Assembly (NCBI GenBank): GCA_015680905.1
Contig: CM027382.1
Coordinates: 20,371,501-20,435,500, forward strand
From: Coptis chinensis
Lineage: Eukaryota > Streptophyta > Magnoliopsida > Ranunculales > Ranunculaceae
Length of the DNA: 64,000 nucleotides
Direction: 5' to 3'
The position numbers were made by a program, and so were the translations under genes. The notes under the pieces were generated by a model, which was not told the origin of the DNA, ran no database searches, and was given only the letters and a program-made list of their open reading frames with translations. Below, in pieces: positions 34,907 to 47,019 of this stretch; within the stretch, counting starts at the first letter, position 1; each line of letters begins with the position of its first letter.

Positions 34907-35939
34907 GTCGCATTAACGGGGTAGCAAGCAGCAGAGGTGATTATGAGCAAAGATGTGCTGCTTTACCCCTTCTTTGTGAAAGTAGCTTGAAACTGAAAAG
35001 AGTAGGAGGAATACTGGGAGGCAGTGAAAGGACGGGAAGCAAGAGAGAGATTAAACTGCAAACAACTTTCAAATGAAGAGTACTGTTAAAAGGAAGTAGC
35101 GGGGGAACTTAGTACAAGGTTTAACTGAGCTTGCACATACGAAGGAGGGCAGATGGGAGGAGCCATCCGCATACACACATGTAAATATAGAGCTTGGGGT
35201 AGTTGGATATGCTCTGTGCGTTATCAAATAGAATGTAATACAACCGCGGTCAGTAGTTCCATCCGCAGATCCGCGACTATGAGCCCAGTGCCGGCATCCT
35301 ATCATACAGTCAACCTTCAACCGAAGTACTTTGTAATCAATTTCAGAGCTTGAGCAAGAGTATTCGACAACATAGGCGGCGAGGAAGTTCGAGGTAGAGA
35401 AAGGATAAGAGCAATAGGTTGGGATAGAGATCAACAGCTTCAAGCGTCCGAATACGGATGGTAAGATGATTACAAAAAAGGTGGAGAGACATACACCACG
35501 GCAGGTAACTCGTTTCTTTTGCCATCATGTATAGAATAGGTGAACGAGTAGTGACTCAGCCGTCAACCAGAGTTACACTAAGGGAAAGCAAGCTTTGTCC
35601 CCATCTTGGGTAGAGATGTACGGGGGGACATATTGGGGTTGTCCCCAGACCTCATCGTATTCCGCGAACCTATTCGCTCTAGGAGGTCACGGACTATGAA
35701 TGAGAAACGTGGTTGTACACCCCAGGGTAAGATAGATGGTACATCAGTTAGAGCATATGATCGCCGGTATATTTGTATGCAAATGCTTGTGCTGAATTAA
35801 TGTTCTTCGTTAAAACTCACGTATTATTTGTGCAACCTCTAATATGAAAGTTTCAGGTTACAGAAAAAGAGAAAGATGAAGAGATGGAAATGAGCTGCTT
35901 GTAAACTAGAGAGCGGAGGGGGGATGAGCCCTCCGCGGA
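34907..35939. other. GC-richer block, possibly organelle-derived
   Basis: No nuclear-type gene is recognised. Base composition is visibly closer to 45-50% GC than the surrounding AT-rich DNA, and the texture (for example GGGGGACATATTGGGGTTGT near 35623) resembles plant mitochondrial intergenic DNA. I cannot name an organellar gene in it. A mitochondrial origin is inference. Confidence 0.3.
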
Positions 35940-36105
35940 CATGATGTCCGAATTCTATGATATCATCTCGTGGAATTCTATGATAGCTGGGTATGGAATT
36001 CATGGTCTTGGTAGGGAGGCACTCTTGTTATTCCACAATTTGCAGAATGAGGGTCCGAAGATAGACTATGTTACTTTCATATGTCTTCTGTCGCCTTTGC
36101 GTACC
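35940..36105 (+). pseudogene. pentatricopeptide repeat (PPR) protein fragment
   Basis: It reads DIISWNSMIAGYGIHGLGRE followed by ALLLFHNLQNEGPKIDYVTF and ICLLS. This is one full PLS-class PPR motif, of the kind found in organellar RNA-editing PPR proteins. Nothing upstream or downstream continues the repeat array, and the frame runs into unrelated sequence after about 36095. It is an isolated fragment next to the GC-richer block. Confidence 0.75.
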
Positions 36106-36449
36106 ATTCGTGCCCTTGTTAAGCCTCCACACTTAAGCAACACTTAAATCGTCGCCCTCTCGATGTTTCTCGATTTATTTTTATGATGTGTTCCTGACTT
36201 TGCTTATTTTTGTCTTTGCCTTTCATGGCAAAAAGTGGGAGAATGGTTTGAGAGTTACTCAACTTCATATACTATGGTACTTTTATGCCTTTTGTTTAGT
36301 GTGCAGTTACATAGCTTTCAAGATCAGACGAGTACGAGCTGAATTACATCTCCAAGTATATAATCACATTCTTGGTCTTAGGTTTCAAACCTAAGTATAT
36401 AATAACATTGTTCTAGAGAATAAGGTTCTTGGAGAATAAAAAAATAATA
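36106..36449 (+). other. no gene; possible Sirevirus 3' debris
   Basis: The stretch TCATGGCAAAAAGTGGGAGA near 36223 recalls the region before the 3' LTR of Ty1/copia Sireviruses (GGCAAAAAGGGGGAGA). There is no other support. Confidence 0.25.
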
Positions 36450-39400
36450 AAAATGGAGGCAGAGCTAGAAACTCGTTTGCTAGAGCGTGGAACGCGATGA
36501 CTCGGACTCGGAGGAATTTCGTCGAGCTGTTCATTATTGTGAGTAGATATTTTATAGAATTTTTTTATTAAAGTCTCGTTACTGTCGGTTTTTTTTCGGT
36601 TGAAATCTGTGTGTTATTAAACTTGAAACTTTGGAAATTTTATTTGAACTATTGAACTTGTGATACTGTGCCTTAAACTGTCAAAACTTTGTTAAAATTG
36701 GGTAAACCGTCGAAACTCTGTTGAGGCTACGAAATCCACATTTGACTGTCCAAGCTTTATGGGCGCTAATGGCGTCACCCAGAACAGTTGAACGAAATCC
36801 TATTGGCTTGTTTGAACTTTCTTTACTTGTTGGGGTATGGTTGGTTGTTGAGGTATGATGAAAATGCTATTGGATGGGGCTGTCGAAGCGTTGCATCCGG
36901 CACTAATGGCGTAGACTGTCGTTTTGATTGTTGTTAGATTCGTCGGCTTGAATGGGTTGTTGGTTAGGGATGTTTGGAGGGGGCTGTTGAAGCTTGAAGG
37001 GAGCATCAATGGAGGCGCGAGCCCCCAAACCTCCTCCCCTGTAAAAACGCCATTACTGTGATACTGAGGGATTTGATTTTTGGTTTTTATTTTCGTGTTT
37101 GATCTGCTATGTTATTTTGTGGGTTGTTGATGTATGTTTGAATGTTGGAATTTGGATGGGGGCTGTTGATAGGTTGTGGAAACCATTAATGGAGGTCGAA
37201 AACTTTGAGATCTAGGTTTGATAAAGATGAGGGATTAAGGAGGTGAGGTTTTCGGTTTGTTAATGTTGTGTGGGTTTTTCCCCTGAACATTTTCGAGTAG
37301 ATTGGAAGGTGTGGTGGTTGGTTTGGTGCTAGTGGTGGAGGAGGAAGCTTGGAGAAGATGAACTGTTGACCGGCTGGGCTTGGGCTTGGGCCGAGTTCAG
37401 TTTTTGGGCCCGATTTGTTTTAGTTGTTTGGGCCAACCTTTTATTTGTTTTGTTTGGGCTCTTTTAGTTTAAGTTGTTTTGGACCGGACCACATTAGTTA
37501 TTTTTAGGCCGAACCCATTTGTGTTTCGGCCGCCTCAGTTGGAGTTTTTGGGCCTAAACACTAGTTAGTTATTGGGCCGGATTAATCCTTTGTTTCGGAC
37601 CAGTTTATTTTAAGTTGTGGACCAGTTTTAGTTTAAGTGTTGGGCCGGTTTCAGTTAAATTCTCCGGGCCGAACCCATTGGTGTTTTGAGCCAGTTTCTA
37701 ATTTTGGTTTTTGGGCTGCTCATATAACTTAAAATATATCTAATTGGGTCTTTTAATGTTTAAACTTTTGGGGCCGGGTTTTTAGGTTTGGGCTTGGCCA
37801 GTTGGGTCCGAACCATTTCCTTAGTCATGAGCCCTTGAGCCATGCACCTTTGACCTCAGCCATGAACCATGGCTATGACTCTGAACCTGTTGAACATGAA
37901 AATGACAGTTTGACTTTGACCATGATGTGTTGACTTTGACTTTGACCGTTGACTTTGACCTTTGACCGTTGACTGTGGAATATTGACTTTTTCCAGTTTT
38001 TCACATGTTTAAGAATATGGACAAATATAGTAATAAAATATTGTCAAAAATTATATAATATTGTTTGTCATTTATCTAATTAAGATTTGACGTGAGTAGT
38101 ATGTAAAGCATATATATATTGGGCTTTGATTTTGGACTGTTAACTGTTTAATTGTGTTACGTTTTTATATATTAAATTATATGGACAAATCAAATGCTAA
38201 AATGCTGATGGAAGATTGTATAACTTTGGTTGTCATTATCTAATTAAGATTTGACGTTGATATTGTGACATTATATAATATGTTGGGATATATATATTAA
38301 ATGCAATAGTTTTGGAGACATAAATGTATAAACGCTCCATTATTTTATATGTGAGATGCTACTATGAGGTAGTATAGTATGTGTGGATATTTTCCCACTG
38401 GATTATGGCTTAGTGCAATAATATATTAGCATGTGAAAGAATGAAAGTGGCTATGAGATATAATTGAGATATTTGTAAATATTATGGCTTAGTGCAATAA
38501 GGTAATTGACCTGCACGTGATATAGTGGAATGATTCTGAGATATAAATGTATGACACTTGAATAAATTACGTAACGAAAATTCTAGAACCTAGCTACCAC
38601 AACTCATGTGATTGGCCCTTTCCGGGCGCTTCTGAATGGCCTGAATAATGAATGGCCTTCCGGCGCTTCAAAGTAATGTGATTGGCCCTTTCCGGCGCTT
38701 CAATGAATCTGAATGGCCTTCGGCGTAAGTAATGTGATTGGCCCTTTCCGGGCGTTTCAAGAATCTGAATGGCCCTTTCCGGCGAGAAATAATAGTGGCT
38801 TGATTATTCCGCTCGCAAAATAGAACGAGACGCCGATATTTTATAAATCGAATAGTGGCGATGCTTGAATAATGGCTTCCGTGTGAGGGTTACCGGTGTC
38901 GCGGCATCCCGCCCGGTAGTTACGCACGGAGTGGTTCATTATGTAAGGGGAGGCATGTGGATGTACATGTGTTAAGTTGGGAAGCGATTGTGGTAGCCAG
39001 GGAAACTAGGTAAGACATAGATACGACGTGATTTTAGGGACACGCAAAGAAAGCCTTAAATAATATAATTATGGTAATATGTTGGTTAACTATATATCTT
39101 TAAATATATGATTGTATATGGCTTTGCAGAAAGGTTGGTCAAACTAATTACTTGGGCAGAGACGACCCACTCTGTTATTGAGCATGAAATGCGGTACGGA
39201 TATAATATGTTTGGTTGGTTATTTGTTTAGTTAGAACCTAAGGCGCCTCGATGGAAGAACTACATGCCTTATTTATGATGCATATAGTTTGTTGTGTGGT
39301 TAGTGGGAAGTTAAAGGCCGAGGGAACTACCCGCCTAAATTATTGTACTTAAGGATGTTGTATTAGTCGTTGAAAGTTAAAGCTTCGGTAGAGAACTAAC

Positions 39401-39852
39401 CGCCATTATAGATTGTGTATATATATGTATAAGTATATGTTTTATTTTAGAGCTACTCACACCAGCATTTTATAATGCTGACCCGGTTTGCATGTTTGCT
39501 TATCGGGTGTGTTCATTAAATGAACATAGTTGATAAGTCTTTACAGGTTTAGTGTTGAAGAAGATTGGTTCTTTGCTTGGGATTATAAGCGTCGCATTTC
39601 AAGATAGGCTTTGTTTTCCTTTGAGGTGATACAGAGTTTCAGTTAAGACAAAGTTATTTGTATTTTCATTTGTTAATTTTTGTAATAAAGAGGACTTTTG
39701 TTTAAGTTAAAATTTTTATTGGTTTTTAATTATCCGCATATTTAAACTGTTTATGGGTTTTTGGAAGTGGAGAGTGCGTCACACCTCGGAGATCAAAGAG
39801 TCGGGAACAAATAATGTTTTTCCGAATTCTGTCGAAATTCGGGGTGTGACAT
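36450..39852 (+). repeat. probable chromovirus (Tekay/Del-type) solo LTR
   Basis: A 3.4 kb noncoding stretch ends GTCGAAATTCGGGGTGTGACA at 39852, a typical Tekay-type LTR end, and is directly followed by Tat-element DNA without a primer site. Inside are TTGGGCCG-type repeats (37340-37800), GTTGACTTTGACC repeats (37905-37990) and a GGCCCTTTCCGG tandem array. The left boundary is not defined and no target duplication was found, so solo-LTR status is inferred. Confidence 0.5.
38608..38784 (+). repeat. tandem repeat of GTGATTGGCCCTTTCCGG units
   Basis: About three to four degenerate units alternate GTGATTGGCCCTTTCCGGGC and GAATGGCC..TTCCGGCG, with irregular spacing of about 70 bp. They lie in the LTR. 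Confidence 0.7.
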
Positions 39853-39904
39853 AAGCGCTTAAGTAGATGTCTCATTCGGCTAGTCTACTTGATTTATGAG
39901 CATT

Positions 39905-41470
39905 TCAAAAAACTTTGCGAAGTAGGTATTCAATGTATACCTTGACCAATCTTCCTTGGAAGTATGGCTTGAGGCATCTGGTAGCATGAACCAATGCTAG
40001 AGCAATTTTTTCAACTCTCGAATATTTGGTTTCCGCCCCTGTTAGGGTCTTACTAATGAAGAAGATTGGACGACCGTTTTCTCTATCAACGAACAGTATT
40101 GCACTGACTACAGTGTCTATAACGGCCAAGTAAATTCCGATAGGTTGCCCTGTAGCTGGGCTGGCCAAAATTAGTGGTGAGACTAAGTATTTCTTGATGG
40201 ATTGGAAGGCATTTTCACAGTCATCATTCCACATTGTTGAGTCCTTTAAAGTCTGAAAGATAGGGCAACATCTGTTCGAGTATTTATAGATTAAGCGGTT
40301 TAGAGCTGCTAAGCATCCTGTGAGTTGTTGAATCTCCTTTCTTGGTTTTGGAGATGGCATAGCTTGAATGGATCAGATCTACTTTAGGTTAGCTTCGATG
40401 CCTTGGTGAGTCATCAAATACCCCAAAAAGTTTCCAGAGATTAGCCTGAAAGCGCATTTTGAAGGATTGAGCCACATGTTGAATTTTTCAATTCTGTCAA
40501 AAACTGATTGTAAGTCAGAGATGTGATCTCCCCTATGCTTGGATTTGACAACCATGTCGTCAATGTACGCCTTCATTATCTTGCCTAACATATCTCTGAA
40601 TACAGTGTTGATCATCCTCTGATAAGTGGTACCTGCATTTTTTAACCAAAAGGCATGACTTGATAACATAAAATCCCCTGATTAGTTATGAATGCAATCG
40701 CTTCTCGGTCTTTAATAGATAGCAAAATCTGGTGGTATCCTGAAAAAGCATCCATAAATGATAATTACGGGTAACCAGATATGGAATCTACCAGTTCTGA
40801 TATTCGTGGAAGAAGGTATGGATGAATCAGGCAAGCTTTGTTAAGGTTCGTGAAATTGATGCACACTCTCATTTTACCATCTTTCTTAGGTACTGCAACT
40901 ACGTTAGACAACCATTTAGGATATGAATCTAGCCGAATAAACTTGACTGAGAGTAAACGATCGATCTCTTCTTTGACCTTGAGTTTTCTATCCGATGCCA
41001 TACACCTAGATTTCTACCACACTGGCTTGATTATAGGATCAATATCAAGCATGTGGCATGCGATATCTGGGCTAATTCCAGGCATCTGTTCCACTGACCA
41101 AGCAAATATCTTCTTGTTTTTTTTTTAGGAGTGCAATCATCTCTTTTTGTTCATTTTTCGACAGTTCTGCCGATATGAAAGTTGTTTCTCTGCTTGAATT
41201 CCTAATCTGCACTTCTAAAAGGCGGTCTATAGTTAGCAGCCCTTCATTTCGTGAACTAGTAGTACAAATATTATGTGGGACTGATTCTGACTTAGACACC
41301 TCTTGTGAATTGCTGAGAACTATATTTCCTTGTATATTGGACTGACGATGCTCCTCCAAGACTTTTCCGTGGTAGCTGTGGGAAGCCATTTGGTCGCCCC
41401 ATACTTTACTAATTTTGTCGAGGGATGGGAACTTTATTGTCTGATGAAAAGTATAGACTACTACACCCAT
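39905..41470 (-). pseudogene. Tat element C reverse transcriptase and RNase H
   Basis: A pre-RT segment with WGDQMASHSYHGK (about 41390-41355) is followed by YPKWLSNVVAVPKKDGKMRV, CINFTNLNKAC and HPYLLPRISELVDSISG (40945-40765). Then come YQRMINTVF and the catalytic YIDDMVVKSK (about 40560-40530), SKCAFRL and GNFLGYLMT. RNase H-related sequence at 40360-39905 includes LTGCLAALNRLI, WNDDCENAFQSIKKYL and GRPIFFISKTLTGAETKYS. YIDDMVVKS is a Tat/Ogre lineage signature, unlike the FMDDFSIYG of the Athila copies. Frame changes between 41001 and 41072, 40669 and 40765, and 40360 and 40379 show it is dead. Confidence 0.82.
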
Positions 41471-41541
41471 AGTGTGGAGTCAATCCCTTCCTAAGATTGC
41501 ATTGTAAGGGGATTTGTAATTCATCAAAAGAAATTCAATGT

Positions 41542-42000
41542 CTACCATCTTATCCATGAGCGTGACTGGTAAAGAGGTCCCACTAGGGCTATTGTCGTTC
41601 CATCAAAATCGATTATTGGATTATTTTCTACAACAATCAAATTCTCTGAAAGCTGCATGTTTTTGTAGCAACCTGCAAAAATGACGATAACAAAACTCCC
41701 AGTGTCTATCATTACACACTGAACTCGCCATATTCCAATGAAAGCTGAGATGACGATCGCATCATAATGAGGATGATGGACGCCAATTATGTCTTTATCA
41801 CTAAAACATAAGGGACTGGGTTCGGTAGTTTTTGAATGAATTCCTTCTACAAAATCAATGTTATTGACGTGATTAAATTCACGTAAGAAACCAAACTTGG
41901 CTCGCTGCTCATACTTCTGCCTTGTTCGTGAAATGTCATTGATTTTGGCATGGCCAGCTAGTATGACATTGTAGCCAATCATTGCTAAATTTTTCTTCAC
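41542..42000 (-). pseudogene. Tat element C aspartic protease region
   Basis: The reading frame contains FSDKDIIGVHHPHYDAIVIS followed by VQCVMIDTGSFVIVIF. The Tat family has a block of the type SDEDL.GV..PHDDA before its protease, and IDTGS is the active-site motif, still intact here. The product would cleave the gag-pol polyprotein. It lies between the knuckle and RT in the normal order. The downstream flap region is poorly preserved. Confidence 0.7.
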
Positions 42001-42048
42001 AGTCTTTGAAAGTAAGAACTCTTATAACTGTCCCTTTTTAGCTAACAT

Positions 42049-43809
42049 CTATATCTTTCCCCTGAGGCATCTGCAATCTTCAGTTTCATGACCAAAATCA
42101 TTGTGGAAGTGACACCAAAGATTTTTGTCATGTCTAGACTTAGTGTTTTCAGGTAAGGGCATCGGAGAAAAAAGTAAGTTGCGTCCTTTAATCTTCTCAT
42201 ATATCGTTGCATATTTGGCATTTAATGGAGTGAGCTTCATTTCTTCACGAACCGTGTTTGCCTTTTTGTAGTCTGATTTTAGTTGTTGTCCTTCCACAAT
42301 GTTTTGCTTCTATTTGTCTTTACAATCACTTGAATCTTTACTCCGAAAATATTTGTCTCTTGAGGCTTTTGCTCTAACATCTTCTTCGATGTTAATGCTC
42401 CGTTGTGTTCGTGTAAACAAATCGGACTTTGATTATGGGGGGGTCCCATATAAGGGAATAGTAAATTCTATTTTTATTTAAATGAACTCCTTCCTTGAAT
42501 GCATGAATGATCATTATGTCAGGAACATCAGCAAGCTTTGCTTGCACTTGGCGGAAACAAATTACAAACTTTGCCAGAGTTTCATCTTTTTGCTGCCTTA
42601 CATTTAGCAAGATGTTGACATCTTTAGGACGTATCCAATTATGCTTAAATAGATCTGTGAACTGATTTGTTAATTCTTGGAATGACGTGATAGAACGAGC
42701 TGGCAGGCTGGAGAGCCAACGGAGAGCTTCTCCTTTTAATGTAGACGAGTTTGCATAAGAGAGGGTCATCTCCACGCCAAAGAATTAGTATGCTTTTAAA
42801 TTCCATAACATAATCATTCGGGTCACCTCTTGTTTCATCAAACTTAGGAAGATCTGGTTGTTGGAATCATTTTTGATGTTTTGCATTTTGTATTATCAAA
42901 GAAAATCGCCCAACAACATCTTCGTTTACTACAAGGTTTTTCCATCGAGTTTCAGCCATACCTACATTGCTCATTGTTTTCTTGATAATGTCTTTGATTT
43001 GTTGTTCCGTAAATGTTGCTCCTATGGCTTCTTGACTTTCGACTTGATGAGTGACTTCGCTATGTTGCATCTCACAATGTGGTCACCCCCAGTTGTTGCT
43101 TACATCTAGATTTCACTGGTTCTTTGGACTGCAGGATCTATGTCGATAACACAAGCTAGGTTGTCGAATTGGGGAGTAGTTTCTTTGGCATGGCTGCGTT
43201 CTTGGCTGATCTTCGTTAAATTCTCTGTATTAGTTTGCCACATTCAAACCATGTCTTAGGTTGTGTTGCAATTCGTGCCTAAGGTCATGACCTTGTCGTC
43301 TAACCTCGCCTCTTATGGTGGATGTTGTCCACCTTTCTGATCGTCTTGAAGTGCTACGATCATCGTCCGATGATCTTGGTGTATGATGAGAGGTATGATG
43401 CTTACCTGATAGTGTGTAGTGTTATTCTTCATCTCTTGTGTTATGACCACTGCTATGCCTATCATCTTTGTTATTTTGAGATCTGGATCACCTCCTCGCA
43501 TGGGATGAATGTCTACTTGACCTTGAGTGATTTGGATGAATTTTAAGGATAAGTTCTAGTGGACGGAATCTGTCATTATTATCCTGTATTCTGTTATATA
43601 CGCTCCGATTTTACTCAGATTCAAGGGCTCTTGCCGGTGTGGAAGAAGCAACATCAACATCATCCGTTTTTATTCGCTTCCCTTTGTCTAATTGCTTCTG
43701 TAAGTAATTGTTGTGTTCCTTCTCTCTTCTGAACCTTTGACGCAACATTTCTAACGTAACGTCTTCATCCTCTGTCTCCATATTTATTGGATCTACTTCG
43801 TTTGCATTT
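42049..43809 (-). pseudogene. Tat element C gag
   Basis: The capsid-like part (42775-42480) reads LKGEALRWLSSLPARSITSF, FQELTNQFTDLFKHN and ETLAKFVICFRQVQAKLADV, matching the retrotransposon gag fold. A knuckle WCHFHNDFGHETEDC (CX2HX4HX4C) follows at about 42115-42070. Upstream pieces at 43070-42867 and 43501-43313 are charged and low in complexity. The N-terminal end lies beyond the Athila B insertion, after 62916. Several frame breaks are present. Confidence 0.75.
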
Positions 43810-43814
43810 GTAGC
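43810..43814 (+). repeat. target duplication GTAGC of Athila B, left copy
   Basis: GTAGC directly before the LTR start TGATAAG, repeated at 62916-62920 directly after the 3' LTR end ATCA. Confidence 0.85.
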
Positions 43815-45130
43815 TGATAAGAGCCTAAAACTGTAGTTTTAACCCCTTAATAATATTACATTTAGACCAATTATGTGTATAATAAATAAGAGTTAGTACT
43901 GTTTACGTGCTTTTGTGTATTTCAGGTCTTGGAGTCAAATATGTGAAGAAACATGTCACTTTTACAAGAGAAAGGAGCAAAGGTTGGTTGCAAAAAGGAT
44001 TTATGACTAAAGGCCAAGATTCAAGAAGAACAAGCCTTTTTAAAGCCCGGTCAAAGCTAAAAAGTCAAAGTCAACGCGGGCAGAAATAGAGTATAAAAGT
44101 CAACAGAACTTCTGTAAGCCGTATCTTTGGAGTCAGACCTCGGAATTGGGCTTATTATATGTCAAAACGACCGGCTCGGAAAGAGCTTTCTAAATGTCTA
44201 AGAAATAATCCAATCAGAGGAATAAAAGTGGACGAAAAGACTATTGCAGTAATTTCCAGCAGAGAAACCCATTTTGGACTTAAGTAATTAGGTTTTGAGC
44301 TTGATTTAAGGCCCCAAAACATAGCTCCAAAGCCCATGCACGAAATTGTAAACCTAGCCCTCTCTTATATAAAGAGGAGTAAGGCTAAACTCTAGAAAAC
44401 TAACCCTTCAATTAGTTTTTACTTAGTTAATTATTCAGTACTTAGTTTTTAATATAGTTTTTCATTCTTAGACTCTCTTCCATTAGATTAATAAAGCCAA
44501 GTTATTGTTATTATGATGTTTTCTTCTTATTCTTCTATTAATGATAGTCTAATGAATCTTAGCTAAACCTCCATTAGAGGAGTTTGATGAAAACTTGATG
44601 TGTTAGTGTAGAACAAGTTGTAGCAATATATTCCACTCTAGAAAGTAGTTAATTCACCATGAGAATGGGTTTAAATTGCCTCACATGCTAATTATTAGTT
44701 GATAGAGATTGTCATGAATAATTAGGGATTAAAAAGACCCAACCTTCATGTGAAAACATAAAGATTAGGATTACAACAAATCTATGCTAGCATATTAAGA
44801 ATAAATCAAGGTGGTATCAAATCCCCCTAATACCTCTCTTCTCATTCACATCTTATAATCAAATTGTCATAGTATAGTTTAGAACAATTTAATTAGTTAT
44901 TTCACTATATTAGTATAATTTACTTATTGCTCTCGATGATATTATAAAATTGTTAAATTACTGAAACTGTTACGTCTATGAAACTAGGAGTGGAACGAAT
45001 TCTTTACTCCACCATATCGCAAGATAATCGAGAGTAGAAAACTTTGATCTAGAATAAATCCTTTTTAGTTTTACTTATTCTTAGCATAATTAGTTAAGAG
45101 TAGGTAAAACATTAGTTTTTACTTTTATCA
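43815..45130 (+). repeat. 5' LTR of Athila B
   Basis: 1,316 bp, starting TGATAAGAGCC and ending CTTTTATCA, TG...CA termini. It is homologous to 60855-62915 and to the LTR at 9988. Open frames inside it are not genes. Confidence 0.9.
44366..44374 (+). promoter_or_regulatory. LTR TATA box (Athila B 5' LTR)
   Basis: TATATAAAG followed by AGGAGTAAGGC, conserved in all three LTRs of the family in this window. It is the likely core promoter for the element's transcript. Confidence 0.65.
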
Positions 45131-45152
45131 AATGGCGCCGCTGCCATCTTCG
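45131..45152 (+). other. primer binding site, tRNA-Asp type
   Basis: TGGCGCCGCTGCCATCTTCG starts at 45133, two bases after the LTR. TGGCGCCG.TGCC matches the 3' end complement of plant tRNA-Asp, the usual Athila primer. Confidence 0.75.
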
Positions 45153-45497
45153 TTTTGTTAGACTAGTTTCCCATAATGTTTAGAATTCTACCAATATCTC
45201 ATTTCACCCGCCCACCCGATTGTTTGGTTCTAACTGTGTTGGTTTTTTCTTCAAAAAAAATTTTCTCACCATTGTGCTCAGAGCGCGCCTGCGCCCTCTA
45301 CACTTTTTCTTTGGAGCACACCCGCCCTTTTGTTACTGGAAATTTTTTTGCGAAAAATACATAGAGTGCGCCCGCGCCCCTTTGGAGAATAACCCAATTT
45401 CACAGGTTAGTCGCCTGCTCTCATTTTGTTCAAATTATTTTTACTATTCAGTGTTTTCAACTTCTTAAATACATTGGGATTGCGTATACAAGACGCT

Positions 45498-46998
45498 ATG
45501 AATACGCGAAGCAAGGAGTCTTCAAGTACTCTTTCCTTCACTCCTCGTCTTTTCTGTTATAAGATTTTTCATTCTAGCATATCAGGTTTGTTTGATTGTT
45601 GTTAGTGGTTTGTATTCATATTGGCCTTAGCCTTGCATGAGATTAAGGTACGGTAAGAGTAAACCATCTTCTGTTATTTATCATAAACGTCAACGCACAC
45701 GCCTATCTAGAATATCACACACTACACCTGCATTAATGGCTGACGTAACAGAGACTCCTCTCTCTGTCTTTTACAAAGCCCTTAACGATAGCCCTAAGTC
45801 TTGCATCGTTCTTGCAGACCCAGTGGGGGATTTTCGAATTCCCCCAAATATATTTAATTTGTTACCGGTTTTTCATGGGTTAGACCACGAGAAGCCTTAT
45901 CAGCATATGTGTAGGATTGAACAAGTTCTTACCACATTTCATCATCCTACCGTAGGTTCGGAACAAATTAAACTTAGGGTGTTTCCTTTCACCCTAGTCG
46001 ATAAGGCAGCATCTTGATTAACAGCCCAATCGCCTAATTTTGTGGACTCATGGCCAACCTTGTTCAATTGTTCATGGAACTATTTTACCCACATCTGAAG
46101 ACAGATGAGATGCTTCAAAAGATTCATTTCTTCGACCAGAATCCTCATGAATCCTTTTCAGAGGCCTGGAATCGTTTCACTGATCTTCTCATCGAGTGTC
46201 CACATCATAACCTTGCGAAAGGAACGCTTGTTGGTGCCTTTTTCAAAGGGCTTTTACATCACCATAAAGAGGTTCTTGATATAATGACTGGGGGTAGTTT
46301 TCTTAGTAAAGGTGCCTCAGAGGCTTATAGATTTTTAGAAAATCACTCTAAGCGTCAAAATAATTGGAGGGGTAATAACATCCCCCGCTCCAATAATTCT
46401 TCTTCCACAGTTAAGGCTGCCAGTATGTTTGAGGTTAAATCTGATCCCGAACTTAGAACTCTAATCGAATCTCTCACAAAAAAGGTCGAAGCCATTTCTA
46501 TTCAATATAAGCCTTCTCCTGTCATGAACATAAACACTCTTCCATGTAATTTCTGTTACAGCCTTGAGCATACTGACTCCTATTATCCTCTCCTCTATGA
46601 ACAACCACCCGCACAGCCGGATAATGATTGCTCCATAAATAGCGAATGAACCTAACCCACCTTGGAGACAACACCCCAACTTCAGTTGGAGAAATAATCA
46701 ACAAGTTACACCTCTGGGGTTTAATAATAAAAATGTTAGGCTAGTGAACAATTACAACCAAGCTCCACCGAGACAAGGACAAGGACAAGGTAATTATAAT
46801 AATTATAATGCTAATAGAGGTATCGTTCTGATTAATAACAACTATCACAACCCACCCATTAATAATCAACGTGAGATAGTTCCAGTCACACCACCTATGG
46901 CCACTATACCTTCCCAACTGGATCGTTTCGAAGCCTACATGTGGGCTAATAATCAGATTTTACAATCCATTAATCACCACATACAACAGTTAACATAA
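45498..46998 (+). pseudogene. Athila B gag
   Basis: The likely start is ATG 45498 (MNTRSKESSS), with a frame change before 45637. The capsid part reads DFRIPPNIFNLLPVFHGLDH and KLRVFPFTLVDKAAS (45820-46012), a stop at 46015, then after a frameshift LVQLFMELFYPHLK, ESFSEAWNRFTDLLIECPHH and FFKGLLHHHKEVLD (46056-46290), which is a typical Athila gag. The knuckle near 46545-46590 is CNFCYSLEHTDSYY, where the final Cys of CX2CX4HX4C is replaced by Tyr. A stop follows at 46647. The Asn/Gln-rich tail is at 46744-46998. The product would package element RNA in cytoplasmic particles. Confidence 0.85.
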
Positions 46999-47019
46999 GA
47001 GAAAGCCTAACCAAAATAT

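Larger units (their letters stand above)
39853..43814 (-). mobile_element. Tat-type Ty3/gypsy element C, pol and gag half
   Basis: The minus strand holds, from high to low coordinates, gag, zinc knuckle, protease, RT and RNase H. It is cut at 39853 by the chromovirus-type LTR (integrase and 3' LTR missing) and at 43814 by insertion of Athila B. The 5 bp GTAGC (43810-43814) is repeated at 62916-62920, where element C resumes towards its 5' LTR. All frames are broken. Confidence 0.85.

Noticed and set aside
35069-35443. Minus-strand frame of 124 codons in the GC-richer block
   Set aside because: No recognised domain. Long frames are expected by chance in less AT-rich DNA.
41072-41128. Plus-strand frames opposite the Tat pol
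   Set aside because: They are antisense shadows of the RT and gag reading frames.
43907-44337. Open frames inside the Athila LTR
   Set aside because: They lie in LTR R/U5 sequence, are matched by non-conserved frames at 60916-61203, and show no protein family features.
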